DNA of 64,000 bases from Cryobacterium breve (GTDB lineage Bacteria > Actinomycetota > Actinomycetes > Actinomycetales > Microbacteriaceae). Shown one piece after another: positions 44,867 to 56,168 of this stretch. The notes beneath the pieces were generated by a model. The model searched no databases. It saw nothing but the letters and a program-made list of their open reading frames with translations, and was not told the origin of the DNA. Position 1 is the stretch's first letter; every line of letters starts with the position of its first letter. Location: the NCBI RefSeq assembly GCF_004402375.1, contig NZ_SOGJ01000034.1:1-64000 (forward strand), given 5' to 3'. The position numbers and the translations under genes are program-made.

Positions 44867-44903
44867 GCGATCGGGGATTGATTCGGGTTCGATCTCCGAT
44901 CGC
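44867..44903 (+). terminator. hairpin downstream of the riboswitch ORF
   Basis: GCGATCGGGGAT pairs with ATCTCCGATCGC (44892-44903) with one mismatch and a 13-base loop. It lies 60 bases after the short ORF and could end or stabilise that transcript. No T-tract follows. Confidence 0.45.
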
Positions 44904-45076
44904 ATGCTTGCCTCACCGCCGGTTCAGGCACCTCCTTCGGTACCTACCTCGGGCCAGGCTCCGGCACTGCTTGAACCTCTGCGTTCCTCTGTGGTGAAGC
45001 CACGTTTGTGTTCCTGGCGGACATCCGCCGCGTAGCGGCCGACGTTCGCGCTCATCATGGCGACCTCGCCAGGCGC

Positions 45077-45165
45077 GGAACCGATTCGACGGAGATTCTC
45101 GCGGAAATGCGGTTTCCAGGGCTGTGCGAGGCCGTTTCCGACAAAATCTCCGTCGAATTCGTTCT
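45077..45165. repeat. palindromic element family B, intergenic copy near ppsA
   Basis: Left arm ATTCGACGGAGATT (from 45084) and right arm AAAATCTCCGTCGAATTC (45143-45160), extending outward through GAAC/GTTC with mismatches. Same arms as the copy at 25315-25394. It ends about 130 bases before the PEP synthase start. Confidence 0.8.
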
Positions 45166-45295
45166 GGGAACGGCCCGACTAGCCGGGACATCCGCCGCGC
45201 AGTACGGTGCCACCACCGGAAGCAGCCTTCTCGGGCAGGGCGAGAGCCTGCGGTGAGCAGCCAGGGCTACAGAACTGACAAGGGGTGGAAGATCA

Positions 45296-47686
<2,391 letters not shown>

Positions 47687-47756
47687 CGGGGAGCGGTGAA
47701 ACCGGAAGACGGGTGCCGGCGCGCGGCATCAGTCCCCGTGCGTCGTGATCGTGGCG

Positions 47757-48173
47757 TCAGCGTTCGGCCTCGTTGAAGTTGTCGAGCACGGCCTGCTCGT
47801 ATTCGGCCTCGGTGATCTCGGCCCTGGCGCGGGCATCGACGACGCGCACGCTGATCGAGTGTTCGGATTTGAGGAGGCGAGCCGCCTCCTGCGGGCTGGC
47901 GGTGTCGAGTAGATCCTCGAGAGTGTCAGGGTCGAGGTGCAACGCGGTCAGGGCATCGACCTCGGACCGGGCGACGGCGGCCTTGCTCCGGAGGACGCGC
48001 AGCCGCGACTCGTGAGCGGACTCCGCCGAGAGCCGTTCGGCGGCATCCTCGGGTGTCGGCTCTGTTCCGGGCCGGTCTGCCTGGGGTTGGTCGGTGTTGG
48101 TGTTGGTCGACGTGGATCTCTCCTGATTGGTGGGGTGCTGCTCAGCATCGTCGCCGCGCTCCGTGTCGCTCAT
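47757..48173 (-). CDS. hypothetical acidic helical protein
   Basis: 138 residues, no recognised family. The first ~50 residues are disordered and polar, with a STSTNTNTD tract coded by short repeats. The rest is helical and charged (ESRLRVLRSKAAVARSEVDA, TLEDLLDTASPQEAARLL, ITEAEYEQAVLDNF). GGGAGG four bases before the ATG makes the start secure. Convergent with ppsA. Confidence 0.75.
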   Translation of the reverse strand: MSDTERGDDAEQHPTNQERSTSTNTNTDQPQADRPGTEPTPEDAAERLSAESAHESRLRVLRSKAAVARSEVDALTALHLDPDTLEDLLDTASPQEAARLLKSEHSISVRVVDARARAEITEAEYEQAVLDNFNEAER

Positions 48174-48261
48174 TGTGCCTCCCTTTTTCCGCTGGCAGCC
48201 TAGCGCGGCAGGTGTCCGCGGCAAATGGACGCGGCGGCGCGGGCTGAGAGGGACCGGCTGC

Positions 48262-49464
48262 CTACGGCTGGAGCGGAGCGGTTCCGGCCCAGGCGTTCCG
48301 CAGCAGCAGGGTCAGGTCGTCGGGGGTGACCGTGCGTGGATTCGAGGCGGGAACCGCCGGCAGGATCAGCGCCGCGGCCCGGGGGATGTCTGACTCTCGG
48401 AACCCGACATCCCGCAGCGCGGTCGGCCCCTGCACGCTGTCACGCAGGGCGAGCAGCCCCGCAACGGCACTTCGGGTGCCCAGGGCACGGGCGATCTGTG
48501 CCTCAGCCACGGGTGCGGCGGGCACGTTGAGGGCCAGCACATGCGGCAGCACGATCGCGTGCGTCTGCGCGTGCGGCAGCCCGAACGCGCCACCGAGCAC
48601 GTGACACACCTTGTGATGCAGTCCTGACCCGGCGCTGGAGAATGCACTCGCCGACAGATACGCGCCATAGAGGGCATCCACTCGTCCAGACAGGGCGCCC
48701 TGGATGCCCCGACGCACCAGATCGCTTTCGCTGATGTCTCCGTCGCTTGCGGCGATACGCGGGAGGGCGCGCGCCACCAGCCGGATGCCTTCGGCGGCAA
48801 TCAGTGCGCTGACCGGATTCGCCCCCGGAGCCCAGAGCGCGTCTACTCCGTGGGCGAGCGCGTTCAGGGCGCTGGACACGCTCAACTCGCGAGGCAGGGA
48901 CAGCGTCAGTGCGGCGTCGTAGATGACCGTGCCAGGGAGCACCCGTGGGTCGAATCCGGTGGTCTTCACCCCGTTCTCGAGAAGCCCCCACACGGCGGTG
49001 GCCTCCGAACCGGAGTAGGTGGTGGGCACCGCCACGATCGGCAGGCCGCGAGGTCGTTGGCTCCGGCGGGCGAGAATCTTGGCCAGCCCGATCGCGGACC
49101 CGCCGCCCACGGCGACGATCACGTCGATGCCGGCCGTCTCGGCAGCGCGCTGTGCGCGCTCGGCCGACTCCGCCGAAACGTGCTGCACGACCTCGTCGAA
49201 CATCAACACCGCACGGATGCCGGCAAGGGCCGCCGCCGACCGCTCCAGTTCCCGCCGGGTGGCGATCACCATCACCCGCGGGGCGCCGGGGGCGGACGCG
49301 TGCGGGATTGCGGCGCGGTCGCCGAGCTCGGCGAGCACCGTGGTGAGCAGCTCACCGGCCCGACCGGTGCCGAACAGCACGCGTTGCGGCTGGGTTCGGT
49401 ACTCGAAGTCGGGCATGACGCCGTGGTGGTCGGAGCCGCCGCCGGAATTGGGGAGCTGCTTCAT
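48262..49464 (-). CDS. maleylacetate reductase (iron-containing alcohol dehydrogenase family)
   Basis: About 400 residues. Cofactor motif AVGGGSAIGLAKILA, VPTTYSGSEATAVWG and the metal-ligand region HHKVCHVLGGAFGLPHAQTH characterise maleylacetate reductases. It reduces maleylacetate to 3-oxoadipate with NAD(P)H. Third gene of a tight operon with a ring-cleavage dioxygenase and a hydrolase, consistent with hydroquinone breakdown or detoxification. The first ~16 residues before MPDFEYRTQPQRVLFG are not conserved-looking; the true start may be that Met at about 49416. Confidence 0.85.
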   Translation of the reverse strand: MKQLPNSGGGSDHHGVMPDFEYRTQPQRVLFGTGRAGELLTTVLAELGDRAAIPHASAPGAPRVMVIATRRELERSAAALAGIRAVLMFDEVVQHVSAESAERAQRAAETAGIDVIVAVGGGSAIGLAKILARRSQRPRGLPIVAVPTTYSGSEATAVWGLLENGVKTTGFDPRVLPGTVIYDAALTLSLPRELSVSSALNALAHGVDALWAPGANPVSALIAAEGIRLVARALPRIAASDGDISESDLVRRGIQGALSGRVDALYGAYLSASAFSSAGSGLHHKVCHVLGGAFGLPHAQTHAIVLPHVLALNVPAAPVAEAQIARALGTRSAVAGLLALRDSVQGPTALRDVGFRESDIPRAAALILPAVPASNPRTVTPDDLTLLLRNAWAGTAPLQP

Positions 49465-49474
49465 CAGGGGGTGC

Positions 49475-50236
49475 CTAACCGTGGGTCTCATCGAGGCGGG
49501 CCAACCAGGACCGGGCTGTGGCGGCATCCGTTTCGGTGATGCCGTGACCGCCCTCGCGCAGCTCGCGGTCGACTCGGGCGCCGAGCTCGGTGAGGGTTCG
49601 AGTGGCGCGGTCGGCGCTGTCCAGGGGGGCCATCTGGTCGGAGCGACCGTTGAGCAGGAGCACCGCGGTGCCGGTGAGGTCGGTCGTGAGCGCGCGACCG
49701 TCGAGCGGGAACATGCCTGAAAAAGCGACGACCCGGTCGAGCACCCCAGGGTGCAGCAGTGCAGTGGCCAGGGCGATATTGGCCCCGTTGGAGAACCCGA
49801 CCGCGATGATGCTGCGCTCGCCCAGGCCATAGCTCTGCCGGGCGGCGGCGATGAAACCGGCCAGCTCGCCGGCCCGAATCACCACGTCGTCCACATCGAA
49901 CACGCCCTCGGAGAGGCGGCGGAACCAGCGCAGCATGCCGCCCTCGGTGACGCGCCCCCGCGGGGCGAGAACGGTGGCGGTCGGGTCGAGCGCGTCGGCG
50001 AGGTTGAGGATCTCACGTTCGTCTCCGCCGGTGCCGTGCAGCATCAGCAGCACGGGAGAGTCGGCCTCGGACCCGGCTTCGCCCGAACCAACGGAGGCGC
50101 CTGGCGCGCCCGTCCGGAAAACGTGCGGCCAGTCGAGGGCGGACCGTTCCCGGCCATCGGCCAGAGACGCAGCAGCATGGTCGGAGTCCGCACGGTCGAT
50201 GTCGGGCAGGTCGAGGTCGGGCATCTCATCCAGCAT
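49475..50236 (-). CDS. alpha/beta hydrolase, MhqD-like carboxylesterase
   Basis: 253 residues. A ~60-residue acidic leader precedes the hydrolase core: oxyanion region LLMLHGTGGDEREIL, nucleophile elbow GFSNG, acid Asp in LNGRSDQMAP and His in EGGHGIT. This is the phospholipase/carboxylesterase subfamily that includes Bacillus MhqD, encoded beside the MhqE dioxygenase in the quinone-response operon. Six bases after the dioxygenase gene and ten before the reductase gene. The leader may mean the true start is internal. Confidence 0.85.
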   Translation of the reverse strand: MLDEMPDLDLPDIDRADSDHAAASLADGRERSALDWPHVFRTGAPGASVGSGEAGSEADSPVLLMLHGTGGDEREILNLADALDPTATVLAPRGRVTEGGMLRWFRRLSEGVFDVDDVVIRAGELAGFIAAARQSYGLGERSIIAVGFSNGANIALATALLHPGVLDRVVAFSGMFPLDGRALTTDLTGTAVLLLNGRSDQMAPLDSADRATRTLTELGARVDRELREGGHGITETDAATARSWLARLDETHG

Positions 50237-50242
50237 GGTCGC

Positions 50243-51217
50243 CTACAGCCCGATGACGAGCGCGGGGTTATTTTCGGGCGGCAGAGTGATGGGCGCGACC
50301 GCGTGCTCGATCTGGTCGCGGCTCGGCTCGAGCCACGGCGGCAGCTTGAGCGAGCGGCCCAGCTCCAGCAGCGGCTCGTCGATGTCGAAGCCGGGGGTAT
50401 CCGTCGCGACTTCGAACAGAACGCCGCCCGGCTCGCGAAAGTAGATCGACGTGAAGTACTGGCGGTCGAGGATCGCCGTGACGCCGTAGCCGCGCGCGAG
50501 GAGTTCCTGGCGCCACTGCTCCTGCGTGGTCTTGTCCGGTACCCGGAACGCGATGTGGTGCACACTGCCCCCGGCGGTGCGTCCGACCTGCCCGTGCGGG
50601 TCCGCGATGATGTCCACGATGTTGCCGGCGGCGCCGTCTCCGGCGCCGACCCGGATGCGGTCGGTCGTCTCCTCAATCACGTGCATACCGAGGTCGCGGG
50701 TGAGTACCTCGACGGTACCGGTCGGGTCGGCGACCGTGAGCACCGAGGAGTGCTGGCCGCGCACTGCGTATTCGGCGGGCACGGATGCCGAGTCCCACGG
50801 ATTGCGGGGATCGACCCTCGACGAGGCCACCAGATCGAGTTGCAGGCCGTCGGGGTCGCGCAGGGAGAGACGTTCCTCGTCGGCGGAGCGGCGTACGAAC
50901 TCGGATTCGACGCCGAGGTTCTTGAAGTGGGTTGCCCACCAGCCGAGGCTGTCGGCCGGTACCGAGAACGCGGTGGACGTGGACTGGCCCGAGCCGGGGC
51001 GCCCGCTGGAGATGCCCGTCCAGGGGAAGAAGGTGAGCAGCGAGCCAGGTCGACCCGCGTCATCCCCGTAATAGAGGTGGTAGGTGCCGGGGTCATCGAA
51101 GTTGACCGTCTTCTTCACGAGCCGCAGCCCGAGACCGGTCACGTAGAAGTCGATGTTGCGCTGCGGTGCACCGGCAATCGCGGTGACGTGGTGCAGACCT
51201 AGGGTTTGCGGAGTCAT
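50243..51217 (-). CDS. ring-cleaving dioxygenase (VOC superfamily, MhqO/MhqE-like)
   Basis: 324 residues, two vicinal-oxygen-chelate repeats. Metal ligands are visible in LGLHHVTAIAG, VHHIAFRV and the Glu of GGVLFEVATD. Bacillus homologues (MhqA/E/O) are induced by methylhydroquinone and confer quinone resistance, presumably by oxygen-dependent ring opening. ATG at 51217 begins the conserved MTPQTLGLHHVTAIAG. It heads a three-gene operon, and a short palindrome ~85 bases upstream may be the operator. Confidence 0.9.
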   Translation of the reverse strand: MTPQTLGLHHVTAIAGAPQRNIDFYVTGLGLRLVKKTVNFDDPGTYHLYYGDDAGRPGSLLTFFPWTGISSGRPGSGQSTSTAFSVPADSLGWWATHFKNLGVESEFVRRSADEERLSLRDPDGLQLDLVASSRVDPRNPWDSASVPAEYAVRGQHSSVLTVADPTGTVEVLTRDLGMHVIEETTDRIRVGAGDGAAGNIVDIIADPHGQVGRTAGGSVHHIAFRVPDKTTQEQWRQELLARGYGVTAILDRQYFTSIYFREPGGVLFEVATDTPGFDIDEPLLELGRSLKLPPWLEPSRDQIEHAVAPITLPPENNPALVIGL

Positions 51218-51299
51218 GGGTCCCTTTCTGGCGGGGCGTGGGGCGGATACGTGGCAGGAGCGGCTCTGGTCCGACGGGAGACTAATCCAACTTCTATGC

Positions 51300-51311
51300 A
51301 AACACATGTTT
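51300..51311. promoter_or_regulatory. possible operator AAACA-CA-TGTTT for the ring-cleavage operon
   Basis: Five-base inverted repeat AAACA/TGTTT with a two-base spacer, in an AT-richer patch upstream of the dioxygenase gene. Size and place fit a MarR-type regulator site, as for MhqR in Bacillus, but no regulator gene is nearby. Confidence 0.35.
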
Positions 51312-51376
51312 AGTGGAATTCATTCCCCGCGTGGGCGCCGGGCCGCGCGGGGCCGCGTGGGGCCGCGCGGGACTGC

Positions 51377-51474
51377 CTGGCCCAGCCCAGCCCGCAGCCC
51401 TGCCTGCAGCCTTGCCCCCAGCCTGCAGCCGCAGCCCTGCCCGCAGCCCTGCCCGCAGCCCGGCCCTGCGTGGA
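51377..51474. repeat. GCAGCCCTGCCC-type tandem repeat
   Basis: About 100 bases of 12-base units (GCAGCCCTGCCC and variants) between the dioxygenase promoter region and the 55-codon gene. Non-coding. Confidence 0.85.
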
Positions 51475-51514
51475 GCGTGAGGAGAGGATGCGGGAGGGCG
51501 CAGGAAGAAGGTGG

Positions 51515-51682
51515 CTACTCGTCGGGACTCTCGTCCCAGGAGCGCTCTGGCAGCTGATCAAGCCAGTGCCCGACCGTCTCACTGTTCGCCGAGGAGATGC
51601 CGCCCTCCGCGGCCGTGTCGGCCGAAACGGCTGAGGGGTCGCCGGCATCCCCTAGCGGTTCTGCACCCGTGTTCCCAAACAT
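51515..51682 (-). CDS. 55-residue acidic protein coupled to the sigma factor gene
   Basis: Begins MFGNTGAEPLGDAGDP and ends VGHWLDQLPERSWDESPDE. GAGGAGG six bases before the ATG overlaps the sigma-factor stop codon, so translation is almost certainly coupled. Strongly acidic, with one tryptophan-rich amphipathic C-terminus. No known family. A regulator of the sigma factor is a reasonable guess from position only. Confidence 0.7.
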   Translation of the reverse strand: MFGNTGAEPLGDAGDPSAVSADTAAEGGISSANSETVGHWLDQLPERSWDESPDE

Positions 51683-51691
51683 CAAACCTCC

Positions 51692-52756
51692 TCAGTCGGC
51701 ACGATCCGCGCGGCTGCCGGGTCCGGGACAACACTGTGAAGCTACGCGTGCGATAGATTCGCCGTCAAGTATTTCGCCGGACGGATGCTGATGTTCCCTC
51801 CCGGGTGGCAAGCCCGCGGCCAACGGATGCCGCAGCCGCGCCAGCGCCTTCAGCTCGATCTGGCGGACGCGGTCGCCGGACACCCCGAAGTGGGCGCCGA
51901 TCTCGCGCCGGGGTTTCGGGGCTTCGCCGCCCAGCCCGAACCGCATTCGCAGCACGTTCGCCTCACGGTCGGAGAGGCTGGCGAGGTCGCCCGCGAGACT
52001 GTCCCGCAGAAGGATCCGGCTGACGGCGTCGAACGGATCGAGCGCCTGGCCGTCGAGGATGGTGTCGCCGAAGGGCACATTCTCCAAGCCGTTGCCGAGA
52101 TTGACCCAGACGGGGGCGTCGAGCGATCGAGGTTGTCGGGCCTGGTTCAGCAGCCACAATACGTGCCGGGTGGTGAATCCGCTGGCGGCACTGAGCTCCA
52201 TGGCGGTGCCGTCGCGGCCGAGCCGCAGCCGCACTCCCTGCTGCACCCGGAGGAGCACGGCGACCGCCTCGACCTGGTGGGTCGGCAACCGAATGGTGCG
52301 GGACTGGTCGACCACGGCGCGCTGGATCGCCTGGCGGATCCACCAGGTGGCATAGGTCGAGAACTTGAACCCCCTGGTCTGGTCGAAGCGCTCCACCGCT
52401 TTGATGAGGCCGAGGTTGCCTTCCTGGATGAGGTCGAGGAAGTCCAGCCCTCGTTCGGTGAAATGCCGGGCCACGGAGACCACCAGCCGGAGATTGGCGC
52501 AGATCAGATGGTTCATGGCTCGCATGCCGTCGGCCGCGAGCCAGTGAAGTTCTTCCTCGAGGGTCGCATCCGTCGTCTCGGGATCAGCCCGCCGCGCCAG
52601 GTGCGCGTGGCGCTCCGCCGCGAGCAGCCCGACCTCGATGCGCGTGGCCAGGTTGGTCTCCTCGTGTGCGGTCAAAAGCGGCACCCGGCCGATCTCCTGC
52701 AGGTACGCGCCCACGGAGTCGGCGGGACGCGGGGGACGGCTCTCGACGATGGACAT
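51692..52756 (-). CDS. RpoD-family (group 2) RNA polymerase sigma factor
   Basis: 354 residues without region 1.1. Region 1.2 ([19 protein letters not shown]), region 2 ([51 protein letters not shown]) and region 4.2 ([18 protein letters not shown]) are all present, so it should recognise vegetative-like -35/-10 promoters. Region 3 is shorter and more diverged than in primary sigma factors. It is followed with no gap by a 55-codon gene. Likely an alternative, non-essential sigma factor; the triggering condition is unknown. Confidence 0.92.
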   Translation of the reverse strand: MSIVESRPPRPADSVGAYLQEIGRVPLLTAHEETNLATRIEVGLLAAERHAHLARRADPETTDATLEEELHWLAADGMRAMNHLICANLRLVVSVARHFTERGLDFLDLIQEGNLGLIKAVERFDQTRGFKFSTYATWWIRQAIQRAVVDQSRTIRLPTHQVEAVAVLLRVQQGVRLRLGRDGTAMELSAASGFTTRHVLWLLNQARQPRSLDAPVWVNLGNGLENVPFGDTILDGQALDPFDAVSRILLRDSLAGDLASLSDREANVLRMRFGLGGEAPKPRREIGAHFGVSGDRVRQIELKALARLRHPLAAGLPPGREHQHPSGEILDGESIARVASQCCPGPGSRADRAD

Positions 52757-52961
52757 GCCGGAACCCTAGGCGTGAGCCTGGGCCACGGTCTGGTGGGCGA
52801 TGCCGAGTGTGCAGTACCCGGCAACCCCGCGCCTGTGCAGGAGCCGCCCCCAGGAGCCGATGCGGCGCCGTTGACCCGCGCGACCTCGAATGGGGAGTTT
52901 CGCGCGAAGCCCAGACCGGGGATGATGAGCGCACGAGCCGACGTGAGCGGAGGACGGCACT

Positions 52962-53759
52962 ATGTGTGACGCAGGTGATGCAGAGGCCAACGATTCCGGC
53001 GAGCGCTATATACCCGCCGATTCCGGCGGTGATGATGACGGCTTCGAGGCCTACAACCCGCCGGCGGACCGTTTCCTCACCGCCCAGATGTGGTGGATCG
53101 CGGGTGAACTGGTGCGGCGGCATCCGCATCTGCGCATCTCGGGGGTGGAGGTCGACGAGGCCGAGCGTCTCCTCATCGTGCACGACGAGCAGGATGGGAT
53201 GAGCGTGCAGTGGGACCTGGTCGGCGGCTGCAAATTCCTCGTGAACGGGGTCGTGCAGCACATCAGCTGGATTGAGATGCTGGCTGCGCTCAACCCGCAT
53301 GAGGTGGTCGAACGCATCGAGGTCGCTTCCGGGCTGGGCGTTCCGAAAGTCAAGCCGGCCACCTCGCCGCGGGCACTGGCCTACCGGGTGATCGCCAGCG
53401 CACTGGCCACCGCGACCAACGACCGGTACGAGTGGTATGCCGTTCCGGCGCCCATGTTGCACGACGAAGACCCCGAGAATCCCGGATGCGAGTTCTTCGG
53501 CGACTTCCCCTCCACAGTCCAGCCGCGGGAAGAGTATGTCGCGATGACCCTCGAACAGTTCGATTCCGGCGACCGGAGCGTTTACTTCTTCCAGCCGTTC
53601 TGGGCGCTGCTGCGCGACCTCGAACCGGTCGCCATCTTCGATTCGGCCGGCGTGGTGCACACCGCCCTCGGCGCCACGAGTCTGATGCCCGTGTATGAGG
53701 AGACCGGCCACAGGCTCACGCTCACGACGGCCCGCGTGCTCGGGTCGTACTTCCCCTGA
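52962..53759 (+). CDS. hypothetical protein, tentative TY-Chap2-like
   Basis: 265 residues. After a disordered acidic leader, AQMWWIAGELVRRHPHLRIS resembles the start of putative peptide-chaperone proteins called TY-Chap2; this match is from memory and tentative. The rest contains VQWDLVGGCKFLVNG, PRALAYRVIASALA and DRSVYFFQPFWALLRDLEP. No membrane segment or signal. GGAGG eight bases before the ATG supports the start. Monocistronic, divergent from the sigma factor. Confidence 0.7.
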   Translation: MCDAGDAEANDSGERYIPADSGGDDDGFEAYNPPADRFLTAQMWWIAGELVRRHPHLRISGVEVDEAERLLIVHDEQDGMSVQWDLVGGCKFLVNGVVQHISWIEMLAALNPHEVVERIEVASGLGVPKVKPATSPRALAYRVIASALATATNDRYEWYAVPAPMLHDEDPENPGCEFFGDFPSTVQPREEYVAMTLEQFDSGDRSVYFFQPFWALLRDLEPVAIFDSAGVVHTALGATSLMPVYEETGHRLTLTTARVLGSYFP

Positions 53760-53808
53760 CCGGGGCGGTTGCGGATACCGCGCCGGGCGGCCGGGGACCG
53801 GTGCGAAC

Positions 53809-54099
53809 TTAGAGGATGCTGCCGAGCTGCGTCAGCTTGGAATGCAGGGTCGAGTCGCTGGGCTCCACCACATGAGAGCCGTCGGGGAACAGGATCACAG
53901 GGATCTGGGTGCGGCCACTGATGGCATGCGCCCGGTCGGCGCCGTCCTCGACCAGGAGGAGGTCGACGTAGTCGTAGTCGACTTTGAGGGTGTCGAGCAG
54001 CTTCTTCGAGCGGCGGCAGTCGCCGCACCACTCCGCGCCGAACATGGTGATGCGCTGGGTGTCGGTTTCGGTGGGCGGGGATGTGGTGAGGTCGGTCAT
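53809..54099 (-). CDS. glutaredoxin-like mycoredoxin
   Basis: 96 residues. The redox motif CGDC sits in TMFGAEWCGDCRRSKKLL, followed by the cis-Pro segment TQIPVILFPDG. In actinobacteria such proteins reduce mycothiol-mixed disulfides using mycothiol and mycothiol disulfide reductase. The first Cys is the likely attacking residue; CGDC instead of CGYC is a known variant in this group. Convergent with the preceding hypothetical gene. Confidence 0.88.
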   Translation of the reverse strand: MTDLTTSPPTETDTQRITMFGAEWCGDCRRSKKLLDTLKVDYDYVDLLLVEDGADRAHAISGRTQIPVILFPDGSHVVEPSDSTLHSKLTQLGSIL

Positions 54100-54412
54100 T
54101 CGCTCATCCTAGGACGGCAAACTGGGTGCCCCGCCCGGCACATCCTTGCGGCACATCCGATGGAAGCAATTGCCCAACCTGCGCCGGCTTCCATAACCTG
54201 CGCCCCGACGGATGCCTGCGCTGACCGATCTGCATGACCAGATCCTCGGCACGAGGTGCTCCCTCCGTACGTGCCCGGCCTCGAAGGTGAGCACCCGCGC
54301 GTGCGCCTAGTTCTGGGGCGGAGGTCCCTCGTCGGCAGCCTCCGAAACCGGCTTCCGGCGGCGGGCCGACTGCTAGGTTCATTGCTGAGTAGAAACAGTT
54401 GGGGGACTGATC
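54100..54412. other. 313-base divergent intergenic region
   Basis: Between mycoredoxin and diguanylate cyclase genes. It should hold both promoters; no coding sequence, repeat or RNA motif was recognised. GGGGGA six bases before 54413 is the cyclase ribosome site. Confidence 0.5.
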
Positions 54413-56086
54413 GTGAACTCAGACCAGGACATCGCACCTGAACCAAAGACAGTGCCGACTATGGAATCAATACTGGAACCAGCGATTGACGTGCTCCTCG
54501 CGGAGTGCGAGCAGTCGAGCGCGAACGGGCGCCATCTCGACGGTGTCGGGCAGGCCGAGGCGGTTTTGGCGCGCCCGGGTGCTACGAAGCGGCAGCAGGC
54601 GCATGCGCGGGAACTGCTGGCACTGCATCGGCTGCGCCTCGGCGACTACGAGGCATCCGTTCAACAGGGCTTGCTGGCGTTGGAGTACCTCGACGGCAGC
54701 GGAGACCTGATCCGGCAGTCCACGGTGAACTGCACCCTGGTGCTGGCGTACTCCGACACCGGGCTGTACGAGCAGGCGCTGCGCCACGTTCTGGTCGCGT
54801 TGGAAACGGCTCGGGTGAGCGGCAGCGCATTGGCCGAGTTCTGGGCGTTGAGCCGCTCCTCGATGGTGCACGAGGGAATGGGCGAGTCGGAGCGGGCGCT
54901 GGAACTGGGGCAGCAGGCGTTGGCGATGTCCCGCACCATCGACGACCCGGCGGCCCGGTTCGTTGGGCTCAACAACCTCGGCGACACCTCTCTGACACAG
55001 GCTCAGACTCTGCGTGCCCGGGGCGTTGACGCCGGGCCTCTCCTCAAGCAGGCACTGCTGCTCGTGCGCGAGGCTGTGTCCGTGGCCCATGCCCAGGGGC
55101 ACAGCTTCTACGAGAGCATCGCCCGCACCAACCTGGTCAGCATCCTGATCGAGCTCGGCGAGCATGCCGAGGCCCGTGAGCAGGCCAGTCGAGCCCGGCG
55201 CCTGGCGAAGGCGCACGGTTTTCGCTCCCTCGAGGAGAACAACGACGCGCAGCTGGCCGAGGTCGCCCGCGCCGAGGGGCGCCTCGATGACGCGACCGAG
55301 ATGATGAACGCGCAGTTGCTGGTCGCCGCGCTGGGGGACGACCCGGCCCTGCACATCCTGTTGCACCGCTCGCTGTACGAGATGAATAAGGAGGCCGGCC
55401 GGTTCGAGCAGGCGCTCCTGCACCATGAGAAGTTGCACGCCCTGATGCTGAAGCGAACAACCGATACCGCCGGCATCCAGTCCCAGATGTTGATCAACAC
55501 CCTGGGGATCGAGCAGGCACGTCACGAGGCGGAGCGGTCGCAACGGGATGCGGAGCGGCTGCGCAGCCGTGCCGCCGAACTGGATCTCCAGGCCAATACC
55601 GACCCGCTGACCCGGCTGCCGAACCGCCGGGCCCTCGACCGCGAGTTGCCGCCGTTGATGGGCCTCTCTCGCGACCGCCGACAGCCGCTCTGCGTGGCAA
55701 TGATCGACATGGACCATTTCAAGCGCGTCAACGATGATCACGGACACGCCACAGGCGACCAGGTGCTGAATGCCATGGCCAGCCTGTTGCGGGCCGTCAC
55801 CCGGGAGCGCGACATGGCCGTGCGGGTGGGCGGGGAGGAGTTCCTGCTGGTCTTTGCCGACACCACCCTGGAACAGGCCGAGCTCGTCTGCGGCCGTCTG
55901 CTCGCGTCCGTGCGCGACTACCATTGGGGCGCGCTGGCACCGCGCCTGGCCTGTACGGTCAGCGTGGGCGTGGCCGAGCTGATGCCCGGCGAGACCGTTG
56001 TCGGTTGGCTTGCCCGCGCCGATGCCGCCCTCTACGCGGCCAAGGACGCCGGCCGCGACCAGCTCGCCACGGCAGCAGTCGCGTAG
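54413..56086 (+). CDS. TPR-containing diguanylate cyclase (GGDEF)
   Basis: 557 residues. Residues ~40-370 form TPR-like helical repeats (ALEYLDGSGDL, ALRHVLVALETARVSGS, LVSILIELGEHAEAREQAS). A coiled-coil signalling helix leads to the GGDEF domain at ~395-550. The active site is GGEEF (473-477), with the substrate-binding DMDHFKRVNDDHGHATGDQ and an RERD inhibitory I-site just upstream, so it should make c-di-GMP and be product-inhibited. No membrane segment; cytoplasmic. Such TPR-GGDEF proteins are common in Microbacteriaceae and Cellulomonas-like bacteria. GTG start with GGGGGA. Confidence 0.92.
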   Translation: MNSDQDIAPEPKTVPTMESILEPAIDVLLAECEQSSANGRHLDGVGQAEAVLARPGATKRQQAHARELLALHRLRLGDYEASVQQGLLALEYLDGSGDLIRQSTVNCTLVLAYSDTGLYEQALRHVLVALETARVSGSALAEFWALSRSSMVHEGMGESERALELGQQALAMSRTIDDPAARFVGLNNLGDTSLTQAQTLRARGVDAGPLLKQALLLVREAVSVAHAQGHSFYESIARTNLVSILIELGEHAEAREQASRARRLAKAHGFRSLEENNDAQLAEVARAEGRLDDATEMMNAQLLVAALGDDPALHILLHRSLYEMNKEAGRFEQALLHHEKLHALMLKRTTDTAGIQSQMLINTLGIEQARHEAERSQRDAERLRSRAAELDLQANTDPLTRLPNRRALDRELPPLMGLSRDRRQPLCVAMIDMDHFKRVNDDHGHATGDQVLNAMASLLRAVTRERDMAVRVGGEEFLLVFADTTLEQAELVCGRLLASVRDYHWGALAPRLACTVSVGVAELMPGETVVGWLARADAALYAAKDAGRDQLATAAVA

Positions 56087-56168
56087 TTCCCAGCCGGGTG
56101 GTCGGTAGCTCTCCACCTGCATGCGGTAGATTCGCAGGCTGGGGATTTGCACGGGGAACAGGGGAAAC

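Noticed and set aside
44859-45035. 58-codon plus-strand ORF after the riboswitch ORF
   Set aside because: No ribosome site, and it runs through a hairpin; not distinguishable from random open frame.
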